Assembly: GCA_003612625.1 (NCBI GenBank)
Contig: RAZJ01000021.1
Coordinates: 1-52,512, forward strand
Origin: a bacterium 1XD42-1
GTDB taxonomy: Bacteria; Bacillota; Clostridia; Oscillospirales; Ruminococcaceae
Direction of reading: 5' to 3'
Length of the DNA: 52,512 nt
Positions 40,275 to 48,435 of the stretch are shown piece by piece. The position numbers and the translations under genes are program-made. The stretch's first letter is position 1; the number at the start of each line of letters is the position of its first letter. The notes under the pieces were generated by a model. That model was not told where the DNA came from, did no database searches, and saw nothing but the letters and a program-made list of their open reading frames with translations.

Positions 40275-40931
40275 ATGATTCAAATTGCTCCGTCAATTTT
40301 ATCCGCCGATTTTGCATCCCTGGCGCAGGAAGTTGCGGCAATGAAAGCGGCTGGTGCGCACTTAATTCATGTTGATATCATGGATGGGCATTTTGTGCCA
40401 AATATTAGTTTAGGAATCCCTGTTGTAAAATCATTGCGGAAAAAGACAGACATGTTTTTAGATGTTCATTTAATGCTTACGGATCCATTGGTTTATGCGC
40501 CTCAGTTTGCAGATGCAGGGGCAGACATGATTGTATTCCACATCGAAAGTCAGGGAGATCCTTATTCTATTATTTCTGCTATCCGGGGGAAAGGAAAAAA
40601 ATGCGGCATTTCTTTGAAGCCCAAAACCCCGGCAGAAGCGATTTTCCCTTATTTGCCTTTTCTTGATATGGTTTTGGTGATGACGGTAGAGCCGGGTTTT
40701 GGCGGGCAGAAATTCATGGAAGATATGTGTCCCAAAATTGCGGCTATCCGCAAGGAATGTGAACGGTTAGGAATTTCTATGGATATTGAAGTAGATGGCG
40801 GGATTGATGTTTCTACGATTGGAAAGGCTGCGGCAGCCGGTGCAAATGTTTTTGTAGCAGGAAGTGCCTTATTTGGCAAACCAGATTATCAGGCTGCTGT
40901 TCAAGCATTGATAGAACATGCAGGTTTATGA
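40275..40931 (+). CDS. rpe: Ribulose-phosphate 3-epimerase
   Basis: Interconverts ribulose-5-phosphate and xylulose-5-phosphate in the pentose phosphate pathway. The 218-residue TIM barrel shows the metal ligands H32 and D34 in IHVDIMDGHFVPN, H65 in LDVHLML and D174 in EVDGGID, the phosphate-binding GFGGQKF loop, and an N-terminal PSILSADFASL. ATG 40275 follows AGGGAGGG. It is followed after 35 bases by the RnfC-like gene and appears co-transcribed with the Rnf-like cluster. Confidence 0.96.
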   Translation: MIQIAPSILSADFASLAQEVAAMKAAGAHLIHVDIMDGHFVPNISLGIPVVKSLRKKTDMFLDVHLMLTDPLVYAPQFADAGADMIVFHIESQGDPYSIISAIRGKGKKCGISLKPKTPAEAIFPYLPFLDMVLVMTVEPGFGGQKFMEDMCPKIAAIRKECERLGISMDIEVDGGIDVSTIGKAAAAGANVFVAGSALFGKPDYQAAVQALIEHAGL

Positions 40932-40966
40932 TTCCCCAAAGGTTATTTTTTTAGCGGAGGTCTCAG

Positions 40967-43207
40967 ATGGCAGGATTCTTTAAAAAAGGCATATTGCTTC
41001 AGCAGCGTAAGGAACCGGCGCTGTCCCGCGATCTCCGGGAATTCCTAAACGCAGATACAATGGGGCTGCATATGGACTGCCCCCCGGTAGAAAATCCAAA
41101 AGAACTTTCTCCAAAGGATATTGTGGATCGTGCCCGGAAAGCAAATATTATAGACGAACGGGATGGAACCCTGTTAGCTGACAAGCTGGTGGCAGCACGT
41201 AAACAAAATACACGTTTGGTAGTGGCAGATGCTGTGGATGACGAGCCATATCTCTCCAGCCAGCTAAACCCTGTTTTGAAAAATCCGCAATTAGCCGCAG
41301 ATGGGCTATCCTTCTGCCAGAAAGCCTGCGGGGCATCCCAAGCTTATTTTGCGGTATATAAAAATTTAACAGAAGCAGATATCCGCTTTCCAAAACGGAT
41401 CGGGGATTATTCTATTGTGCGCCTTCATGGGCGCTATCCTGCGGAATACCATGCTTCTTTGGAGTATGCTGAAGAAGATAAGGTATTAACAGTTGGTTCC
41501 GGCGCAATCCTTCATTTAGCTCGCGCCATTTTATTTAATAAGCCTCAAACAACAGCTTTTATTACCGTAGCCGGGGACTGTGTTGGAAATCCTACCAATC
41601 TGGAAGTTTCTTTGGGAATGACTGTTACCCAGGCACTGGAACGGTGTGGTTTAATTGATGAACCTCACCGGGTTGTAGTGGGCGGCTCCATGACAGGCTT
41701 CAGTGTAATTGATACTGACCGGACTTTAATTACCCCTATGACCCGGGCTGTTTTAGCGTTCCGGCAGGATTTGAAAACATTGGGGTTAAGCTGTATTGGA
41801 TGTATCCGGTGTGTCCATGTTTGTCCGCAAGGACTGAACCCTTTTTATTTATACCACAGTATTCAGGAGCACCGTTATGACATGATGCGTGAACTGGATG
41901 CTCAAATGTGTATTGGCTGCGGCACATGCAGCTATATGTGTCCGGCAAAATTAGATCTTTCCGCGACCATTTTTCAGGCCGCTTCCCAATTCCGCCGGGA
42001 AACAACGGCGGTACAGCGTACTGCTGCATTAGACCGGCAGCGGGATAATGCCGATTACCAGCGCTTTCTTGACGACTATAAGCTGGGAAAATCCATTGCC
42101 AGCCATCGCCGCCTGCGCAGGCGGCTGGCCCGGCAGCTTACCGCTTCCTGCCGGGATGCAGTAACAGCGAGGAAACAATCGGATCGGGATGTGAAGCTGC
42201 TTCTTTTGGAAGCGCAAAAAAACCGTAAACAAGCAGAGCATACGGCCAATGCGGAATTAGAAGCTGCAAAACAGAAGTACAGTGCTGCTGTTGCATTGGC
42301 AGATCAAAAGATTGCAGAAAAAGAAAAAAAACTGGCTCAAATTTCAAAAGAAGCGGAAAAAGTGCTTCGTTCTGCCCGTCTGGCAGCCAATATTTCAGAA
42401 GCGGCGGCTTGTCAGAATATTTTGGCAGTTGTCCAGGCACAGCAGAAAAAATTTGCGGCCATTATTCAGGTTGCTGAACAGAAAATAAAACATCTGGAAA
42501 AAAAGAATTCCGGAAAAGCAGCAGAAATCCGGCAGGAGCAGGACAAGCTGATTGCTTCTATTGAAAAGCGCCGTGATTTGGAACACAAAAAAGTTTTACA
42601 TTGTGCTGTATTAGCGATAGAACATGCCAGAAATGCCTGGCATAATGCAACAAAGCTTTGTCAGGAACGGATAAGAGCCGCGGAAAATGCTCTCACGGCG
42701 GCTCAGGAAGAAGCACAAAAACAGAAAGAGAAAGCAGCAGAAGACTTGAATCAGGCACAGGCCGCTTTTACCGAGGCCCAGCTCCGAGCCGATAAAGTAC
42801 TGGCTGCGTCAAAAGAAACCTGCCGTTCCATACAGGCCAAAGCCGTTGCGGTTTGGGCAGAAGCTACAAAAGAAATTCGCCCCCTTCTGCAAAAGGAAAT
42901 GGATGAAGCTGATAAGGAATTAGAGGCTGCCAGGGAACAGGCTTTAGTCTCTGCACGGGCTTCGGCGCAGGCTGACGCCGCTGTTACAGGCCGTTCGCCC
43001 CGTGCTTCTGATTTCCGGCCTCCATCCCGGCTGGCAGAATGTGAAAAAGAATTGTTTTTAGGCCGGCAGTTATGGGCAACAAAGCCGGAATTGTTTTCTG
43101 ATCTGGAAGAACCGGAGATGGAAAAACAAAAACTGCGCTGGTCAAGGGAACTTCTGGTTCAAACAACCGGCGTCCGGAAACGGTCTGGAGAGGAGGCGTC
43201 TGTATGA
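40967..43207 (+). CDS. RnfC-like iron-sulfur protein with long coiled-coil tail
   Basis: Aligns with RnfC/RsxC, the peripheral subunit that takes electrons from NADH. Two [4Fe-4S] motifs are intact: C276/279/282/286 and C315/318/321/325. GGSMTGF at 239-245 matches the family GGPM-type motif. But the glycine-rich FMN/NADH loop (GxGGAxFPT) expected near 62-72 reads DERDGTLLAD, and the NGAECEPY motif reads ADAVDDEPY. After the clusters comes an Ala/Lys/Glu/Gln-rich coiled coil of more than 300 residues (about 370-690), unusual for Firmicute RnfC (about 440 residues). AGCGGAGG precedes the ATG. Overlaps rnfD-like by four bases. Confidence 0.85.
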   Translation: MAGFFKKGILLQQRKEPALSRDLREFLNADTMGLHMDCPPVENPKELSPKDIVDRARKANIIDERDGTLLADKLVAARKQNTRLVVADAVDDEPYLSSQLNPVLKNPQLAADGLSFCQKACGASQAYFAVYKNLTEADIRFPKRIGDYSIVRLHGRYPAEYHASLEYAEEDKVLTVGSGAILHLARAILFNKPQTTAFITVAGDCVGNPTNLEVSLGMTVTQALERCGLIDEPHRVVVGGSMTGFSVIDTDRTLITPMTRAVLAFRQDLKTLGLSCIGCIRCVHVCPQGLNPFYLYHSIQEHRYDMMRELDAQMCIGCGTCSYMCPAKLDLSATIFQAASQFRRETTAVQRTAALDRQRDNADYQRFLDDYKLGKSIASHRRLRRRLARQLTASCRDAVTARKQSDRDVKLLLLEAQKNRKQAEHTANAELEAAKQKYSAAVALADQKIAEKEKKLAQISKEAEKVLRSARLAANISEAAACQNILAVVQAQQKKFAAIIQVAEQKIKHLEKKNSGKAAEIRQEQDKLIASIEKRRDLEHKKVLHCAVLAIEHARNAWHNATKLCQERIRAAENALTAAQEEAQKQKEKAAEDLNQAQAAFTEAQLRADKVLAASKETCRSIQAKAVAVWAEATKEIRPLLQKEMDEADKELEAAREQALVSARASAQADAAVTGRSPRASDFRPPSRLAECEKELFLGRQLWATKPELFSDLEEPEMEKQKLRWSRELLVQTTGVRKRSGEEASV

Positions 43208-44265
43208 AGCTGAAACAAGCTGCGGCTCCCCATATCCGTTTTCAGGAAAGCAATATTACCATCATGTCAGACACAATCCTGCTTTTAGCTGTTTTGGCAG
43301 GCATGGCCTGTTTCTTTTATGGCACCCGTGCCCTTGCGGTCTGCGGAATGGCTGTTATCAGTGCCATTTTGGCTGATGCGGTTTGTGTGCTTTTGCGGGG
43401 CAGGAAATTAAACCCCCGGGATCTTTCCCCTGTTGTAACTGGTATGCTGATTGCATTGGCAATGCCTGCAACTATTTCGTTTAAAATTGTGGGGGCTGCT
43501 GCATTATTTGCGATCCTGATTGCAAAACATCCTTTTGGCGGTACAGGACATAATCCTTTTAACCCTGCCGTTGCAGGATTTTCTTTTGCGGCGATTTGCT
43601 GGCCCCAGCAGGTTTTTAGTTATCCCATGCCTTTTGAAAAAATAGGAATGATGGGCCAGTTTTCTGACAGGCTGCAATCTTATGTTTATACCATAGGGAC
43701 TGCCCCCAGCGTACAGGAAATCGCTGTGAAATTGTATCAAAATCCTGTTTCTGTTTTGCGGGCCCACGCACTTCCTTCCAATGATCTTTTTGAAATGCTG
43801 TTAGGCAATTTCCCTGGCCCTATGGGGGCTACCAACATTTTGGTTATTTTAACCTGTCTGGGCTATCTGATTTTCCGCAATACGGTACGCTGGCAGCTTC
43901 CGGTTTCTTATCTGCTTTCCTGCATGGGCATTGCTTATTTATTTCCCCGTACTTTTGCAGGGGGGACTTTGTCTGTATTTTATGAAATGATGTCCGGATT
44001 ATTATTATTCGGCGGTGTATTTTTGCTGACAGACCCGGTGACAAGCCCAAAACGGGAAAGTGCAATGTTATTTTATGGGGCTTTTGCGGGGATTATTACC
44101 ATGCTGTTCCGGCATCATGGCTTTTATGATGAAAGCTTGTCTTTTGCGATTTTATTTGCCAATGCTTTTGTACCAGCAATCGATCACTATGACGAAATGC
44201 TATGCAGGCTGGTGAGGAGGAAACATCTTGAACTTAGAAAAGCTAAGGATTCACAAGGCGCATAG
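43204..44265 (+). CDS. RnfD-like membrane subunit
   Basis: Aligns with RnfD/NqrB, the membrane subunit with a covalent FMN. The 353 residues have eight to ten hydrophobic helices and the family patches GGTGHNPFNPAVAG (112-125; usually GGLGYNIFNPALAG) and GNFPGPMGATN (201-211; usually GNxGGxxGETS). The flavin-attachment motif SGAT expected upstream of the latter is not seen; the position reads TIGTAPSV (163-170). Covalent flavin is therefore doubtful. The start at 43204 overlaps the RnfC-like stop (ATGA), with GGAGAGGAGG upstream. Overlaps the next gene by 38 bases. Confidence 0.85.
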   Translation: MKLKQAAAPHIRFQESNITIMSDTILLLAVLAGMACFFYGTRALAVCGMAVISAILADAVCVLLRGRKLNPRDLSPVVTGMLIALAMPATISFKIVGAAALFAILIAKHPFGGTGHNPFNPAVAGFSFAAICWPQQVFSYPMPFEKIGMMGQFSDRLQSYVYTIGTAPSVQEIAVKLYQNPVSVLRAHALPSNDLFEMLLGNFPGPMGATNILVILTCLGYLIFRNTVRWQLPVSYLLSCMGIAYLFPRTFAGGTLSVFYEMMSGLLLFGGVFLLTDPVTSPKRESAMLFYGAFAGIITMLFRHHGFYDESLSFAILFANAFVPAIDHYDEMLCRLVRRKHLELRKAKDSQGA

Positions 44266-44893
44266 CCGCTGGCTGGAAGGTTTTTTTGTACAAAATCCTG
44301 TCCTTACCCGTGGATTAGCCCTTCCTTTTGCCATTGTTGTTACCAATAATTTAAAATATGGCGTGGCTGTATCCATTTTAATGATCTGCTCCCTGATTCC
44401 TTGCGTATTGCTTTCCCGCCTGGTAGGCCAGCGGCTTCCCAAATGGCCTATGCTGATGATTTGTGCTTTATTAAGCATGGTAATTATTATGATGGCGCTG
44501 CCATTGGTAACGCCTATTTCTGCTGAAATTACAGATACATTAGGAATTTATATTCCTATTTTATCTTTAAATTCAATTATTAGTTTTCTTTGCCTGCGGC
44601 ACCGGAAAAACCAGCCTTTTCTGCTTGCTCTGGTAGATGCACTTACTTATAGCGGCGGGTTTGCTTTGGCATTATGCCTGATTTCTGCATTGCGGGAATT
44701 GTGGGGAGCCAATACCATTTGGGGCATCCCTGTAACGTTGCCGTTAAAAATAGGGGGCCTGCAAATTGCATTTTCAGGCTTCCTGGTGACAGCATTATTA
44801 TCCGCGTTATTCCGTGCCATTGAACGGTGTTTCCGCGCCCGTATTTACCGGTTGTCTAACCCATCTGCTGGAAAGGAAGGAAGCTTCTCATGA
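44228..44893 (+). CDS. RnfE-like membrane subunit lacking both cluster cysteines
   Basis: A 221-residue, six-helix protein that aligns with RnfE: NPVLTRGLALPFAIVVT (23-39) with the family NPVFVLVLGLCPTLAVT, and LGIYIPILSLNSII (105-118) with LGIYIPLIVVNCII. The two cysteines that help hold the membrane Fe-S cluster are replaced by P33 and S116. A TTG start at 44228 has GGTGAGGAGG upstream and overlaps the RnfD-like gene. No rnfG gene lies between rnfD-like and rnfE-like. The C-terminus overlaps the next gene by four bases. Confidence 0.8.
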   Translation: MNLEKLRIHKAHSRWLEGFFVQNPVLTRGLALPFAIVVTNNLKYGVAVSILMICSLIPCVLLSRLVGQRLPKWPMLMICALLSMVIIMMALPLVTPISAEITDTLGIYIPILSLNSIISFLCLRHRKNQPFLLALVDALTYSGGFALALCLISALRELWGANTIWGIPVTLPLKIGGLQIAFSGFLVTALLSALFRAIERCFRARIYRLSNPSAGKEGSFS

Positions 44894-45549
44894 GTCAAAT
44901 TGCGGAATTCCTCACCATTACTTTTATTGCCATTGTCTTTCAAAATGCTGTTATGACAAGGGGCCTTGGCTCCAGCCGGGAAGTGCTGTTATTTTCTTCA
45001 AACCGGAAAATTCTCTGGTTTGGCGGCCTGCTCACTTGTTACTTATTTTTCTCCGGATTGTTGTCCTGGCCTTTTTACCGGTTTTTACGGGGCAGCGCTA
45101 TCGGCTCCCCCAGAGGGACGCTCTATTTCTATTCGATTACCACTTTGTTATGCTGCTGTGCTGTTTTTGCCGCCATGTTTTATGTTACCCGGGCTTTTCT
45201 CCCACGCATCCACTATTATTTCCGGAAAATGCGTGTTTTACTGCTTTTAAACTGCGCAGTCCTGGGATCGATTCTGGTGGTATTCCGTAGCGGGGAAACA
45301 ATTTTAAAAAGTTATAATTTTATCCCGGCTTCCAGCGTAGGATATACAACACTGGTACAGACTTTAGGATTCTGTATCGGTTCTGGGATTGGGTACACGG
45401 CTGCGCTGATTCTGGTCAATGAAGGCCGCCGCAGATTATCCCTGTCAGATGTACCCAAAGCCTTTAAAGGTCTGCCTGCCACCCTTCTGTATGTTGGGAT
45501 CTTCTCCTTGGCAATTTACGGCTTGACCGGCCACTCCCTTCCCACCTGA
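44890..45549 (+). CDS. RnfA-like membrane subunit with one of two cluster cysteines
   Basis: A 219-residue, six-helix protein aligning with RnfA. QNAVMTRGLGSSREVLLFSS (18-37) corresponds to NNFVLSRFLGICPFLGVS, with S29 in place of the cysteine. The second cysteine is kept: C122 in LLNCAVLG, as in ITTNCAVLG. The C-terminal VPKAFKGLPATLLYVGIFSLAIYGLTG is close to the family VPKAFRG-type end. ATG 44890 overlaps the RnfE-like stop and has GGAAAGGAAGG upstream. It is the last gene; no rnfB follows, and a terminator starts five bases later. Confidence 0.8.
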   Translation: MSQIAEFLTITFIAIVFQNAVMTRGLGSSREVLLFSSNRKILWFGGLLTCYLFFSGLLSWPFYRFLRGSAIGSPRGTLYFYSITTLLCCCAVFAAMFYVTRAFLPRIHYYFRKMRVLLLLNCAVLGSILVVFRSGETILKSYNFIPASSVGYTTLVQTLGFCIGSGIGYTAALILVNEGRRRLSLSDVPKAFKGLPATLLYVGIFSLAIYGLTGHSLPT

Positions 45550-45553
45550 TACA

Positions 45554-45592
45554 AGGGCTGTTTTCATTTGTTTCAGAAGCCCTATTTTTTAT
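45554..45592 (+). terminator. Terminator of the rpe-rnf-like operon
   Basis: AGGGCT (45554-45559) and AGCCCT (45578-45583) with an 18-base loop containing a short CTG/CAG extension, followed by ATTTTTTATT. Confidence 0.75.
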
Positions 45593-45622
45593 TCCTGTTC
45601 CGTTTGAATCAAGGAGGTCCCT

Positions 45623-46921
45623 ATGTCCAGGAACCCAAAAAAATCTAAATTCGGGAAAGTCCGGCGGTTTAGTTATATGTATGACTCCCCCCGGTCTACG
45701 TCCAGTATTGTCCTGCGGACTTTGCTGTCTATTACAATGGTTTTTGTTCTGGCTTTTATAGGCTGGAATGCTTATGGTCCCATACGGGATTATTTTTCCG
45801 GAGCATTGGCGGCTGTTTCCCATTTGAAAGAAATCAATCCTGCATCTTCTTCTGTTTCTGCATCTGCTTCCTCACCGTCAAATGCAGAGGAAACGCCTGC
45901 TTCTTCCCAGCCGGAAGTCCCGCCTGAACCAGAAAAGCCTGCGGAATTACGGGCAGCTTATATCCCTATAGCAGTTTTATCGAATTTTGACGCATTGGAT
46001 ACGGCTTTAGCACAACTGGAAGGCAGTGAAATTAACGCTGTCCTTTTTGATCTAAAAGATGCTTCCGGTGCGGTCTATTACCAGTCCTCCAGTGATTTAG
46101 TTGCCCAGGCCCAGTCACAGTCTGCTCAAGCAGTAGATTTGCGGGAAATTTGCCGCCTTTTAGAAGAACGGGGGCTGACTCCAATGGGACGGCTTTGCGC
46201 TTTTGCAGATCCCCAGGCTTCTGCCCGTTTAAGTGATGCAACTGTTAAATACATGAATACCAATATGCAATGGCTGGATAATTCCGTTGAAAACGGAGGC
46301 AAGGGCTGGTTAAACCCTTATTCCAGTCAGGCATTGGAATATTTGCGTACCTTAGTTACGGAAGCTGCTTCTCAGGGTGTCAAACGGATTTTGCTGGAGC
46401 AATATAGTTTTCCAACCGGCGTCGGTTTGGATTTTGCCAATTTCGGCCCCCAGGCAGAAACCGTATCCCGTGATTCCATACTTTCTTCCTGCATCAATAC
46501 GTTAGAGCAGGCCGCCCTGGAAAATGACTGTCAGTTATCTCTGTATGTTTCTGCCCTGGGCGCCTTAGGCCAGCAGAACCAGTTTTATGGTGAGAAAAAT
46601 CCTTTAACTTTTTTTGATGATGTTGTAATAGATGTATCGCCTGCTCAATTTGGGGATGGCTATACTTCTGAAACATTAAATCTGGAACAGCCTGTACTCC
46701 AGCCTTATGGGACGGTGAAAACTTTATGGGGCGTTTTAGATTCTTCCCTGTCCGGAAAAGAAATGACTGGAATGATCCAAGGTTATACTGCTACTGGTGC
46801 TTTGGCAAATAATAAAGTATATCATCAAGAAGATATTGCTGCACAAATACGCGCATTAAATGATTGTGGGATTCAAAATTTTATCCTTTATAGCCCTGGC
46901 GGGAGTTACCCCACAGATTGA
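45623..46921 (+). CDS. Putative glycoside hydrolase (DUF4015), membrane-anchored
   Basis: A 432-residue protein with a basic cytoplasmic N-terminus, one membrane helix (about 30-50), a Ser/Pro/Glu linker (about 72-108) and a predicted TIM barrel resembling the DUF4015 putative glycoside hydrolases: AAYIPIAVLSNFDALDTAL, INAVLFDLKDASGAVYY, LTPMGRLCAFADP, WLNPYSSQALEYL. Sugar substrate is unknown. AAGGAGGTCC is an excellent ribosome binding site before ATG 45623. It stands downstream of the Rnf-like operon but behind its terminator. Confidence 0.78.
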   Translation: MSRNPKKSKFGKVRRFSYMYDSPRSTSSIVLRTLLSITMVFVLAFIGWNAYGPIRDYFSGALAAVSHLKEINPASSSVSASASSPSNAEETPASSQPEVPPEPEKPAELRAAYIPIAVLSNFDALDTALAQLEGSEINAVLFDLKDASGAVYYQSSSDLVAQAQSQSAQAVDLREICRLLEERGLTPMGRLCAFADPQASARLSDATVKYMNTNMQWLDNSVENGGKGWLNPYSSQALEYLRTLVTEAASQGVKRILLEQYSFPTGVGLDFANFGPQAETVSRDSILSSCINTLEQAALENDCQLSLYVSALGALGQQNQFYGEKNPLTFFDDVVIDVSPAQFGDGYTSETLNLEQPVLQPYGTVKTLWGVLDSSLSGKEMTGMIQGYTATGALANNKVYHQEDIAAQIRALNDCGIQNFILYSPGGSYPTD

Positions 46922-46976
46922 GAGCCTGTCCCGTAATAAGATTTTAGATAGGCTCCAAGAAAGGATTGATTTTTTT

Positions 46977-47519
46977 ATGGCATTTAAAACCTGCCTTTTT
47001 CCCGGGCCACCTGATTTTGAAACGCTTCACGCTGCGAAATTAACGGAATTTCCGTTGGAAAAATGGGATTATAAACCTTTTTCCCAAGGGAGAATCTGTT
47101 TTGCTCCCGATGGACTGCATGTACAGTTCCATTGTTTTGAGGCCATTTCCCAGCCGGAATCGGAAATCCGGGGCGTTTTACGTTTCACGCCAGATTCTTT
47201 ATTAACTTTATCTCTTTATGCAGACGGCCGGTTCCAGGTTGTGGCAAATGGTATAAATGTCCCGGAAGGGGAGCTTCATCCTTTTTCCGGGGAAGATTTA
47301 CAAGGTGTTTATTGGGGCGGATCTTTTTTTGTCCCGGCTTCTTTTTTAAAAAGCTGTTTTGGATTCCAGGCAGAAGTTGGGGGAGCTTTTACAGGGAATT
47401 TTTATAAGCTGTGTGAAGCTCCGGAAAAAAAACATTATGGAAGCTTTTATCCGGCAGATTTTACAAAACCGCTGGATGTGCCGGAAAATTTAGGTGATTT
47501 TATTATCATAAGCTATTAA
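46977..47519 (+). CDS. CBM9/DOMON-like carbohydrate-binding protein
   Basis: A 180-residue protein resembling family 9-like carbohydrate-binding proteins found without catalytic partners in Clostridia. The order is WDYKPFSQGRICF, a beta-rich central portion, WGGSFFVPASFLKSCFG, and the family end GNFYKLCEAPEKKHYGSFYP followed by FTKPLDVPENLGDFII. It has no signal peptide, so it may act inside the cell on nucleotide-sugar or oligosaccharide ligands. ATG 46977 follows GAAAGGAT; the open frame to 46,860 overlaps the DUF4015 gene and is not family-like. Confidence 0.7.
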   Translation: MAFKTCLFPGPPDFETLHAAKLTEFPLEKWDYKPFSQGRICFAPDGLHVQFHCFEAISQPESEIRGVLRFTPDSLLTLSLYADGRFQVVANGINVPEGELHPFSGEDLQGVYWGGSFFVPASFLKSCFGFQAEVGGAFTGNFYKLCEAPEKKHYGSFYPADFTKPLDVPENLGDFIIISY

Positions 47520-47535
47520 CAGAGGAGGCAGACAA

Positions 47536-48360
47536 ATGGGATTTCCAACAAAACGCCTGAATAATGGTGTTGAAATGCCTGTTTTGGGGTTAGGAATTTA
47601 TTTAATGGAAAACCTGAACGAAATGAAACAGGCAGTAGAATCCGCTTTAAAGGCAGGATACCGGAGCCTTGATACAGCCCAAATGTACGGAAATGAAGCC
47701 CTTTTAGGGGAAACATTACAGACATGCGGAATGGCCCGCAAAGAGCTGTTTTTAACAAGCAAGGTGGACAATGGAAATCAGGGATATGAAAATACATTAA
47801 CTTCTTTTTCCGAAAGCTTGAAAAAATTAAAAACCGATTATTTGGATCTGTTTTTAATTCACTGGCCAGGCCAACAGAAAGCCCGTTTATTGGATACCTG
47901 GCGGGCAATGGAAAAATTATATCAGGATGGCCTTGTCCGCGCAATTGGCGTGTGTAATTGCGAACCACAGCATTTAGAATGGATTTTAGAAAAGGCTCAA
48001 ATTATTCCGGCAATCAATCAGGTAGAACACCACCCTTTATTTCAGGATGAAGCTTTAGCCCTTTGGTGCAGGGAAAAAGGGATTCAAATGGAAGCCTGGG
48101 CTCCACTGATTCGCGGCAGCTTTGATTTACCAGGGTTGAAAGAAATTGCAGAAAAATATAACAAATCACCAGCTCAGATTATTCTGCGTTGGAACATTCA
48201 AAAAGATTATATTGTGATCCCAAAATCAATCCATCCCAATCGGATTTTGGAAAATGCGGATCTGTTTGATTTTTCACTGGAAGAAAAAGATATTGCTGTA
48301 TTGGATCAGATGAACCAGGGCCAGCGTACCAGTTTTGATCCGCGGACTTTTGATTTTTAA
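47536..48360 (+). CDS. Aldo/keto reductase
   Basis: NADPH-dependent oxidoreductase of the AKR superfamily. In the 274 residues the catalytic tetrad is visible: D46 and Y51 in SLDTAQMYGN, K76 in LTSKVD and H109 in FLIHWPG. The cofactor-binding IPKSIHPNRILEN near the C-terminus supports NADPH use (AKR5-type, 2,5-diketo-gluconate reductase-like). ATG 47536 follows AGAGGAGG, 16 bases after the CBM9-like gene. The physiological substrate is unknown. Confidence 0.93.
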   Translation: MGFPTKRLNNGVEMPVLGLGIYLMENLNEMKQAVESALKAGYRSLDTAQMYGNEALLGETLQTCGMARKELFLTSKVDNGNQGYENTLTSFSESLKKLKTDYLDLFLIHWPGQQKARLLDTWRAMEKLYQDGLVRAIGVCNCEPQHLEWILEKAQIIPAINQVEHHPLFQDEALALWCREKGIQMEAWAPLIRGSFDLPGLKEIAEKYNKSPAQIILRWNIQKDYIVIPKSIHPNRILENADLFDFSLEEKDIAVLDQMNQGQRTSFDPRTFDF

Positions 48361-48379
48361 AAAATGCTTTATGAAAATC

Positions 48380-48416
48380 CCCAGGATAGCGCTCCAAAGG
48401 CCAGCGCTATCCTGGG
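48380..48416. terminator. Long GC-rich hairpin after the aldo/keto reductase gene
   Basis: A perfect 14-bp stem, CCCAGGATAGCGCT / AGCGCTATCCTGGG, with a 9-base loop, between convergent genes. The T run is weak on both sides, but position and stability favour a bidirectional terminator. Confidence 0.7.
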
Positions 48417-48435
48417 CGTATTTATGTAATCTTCA

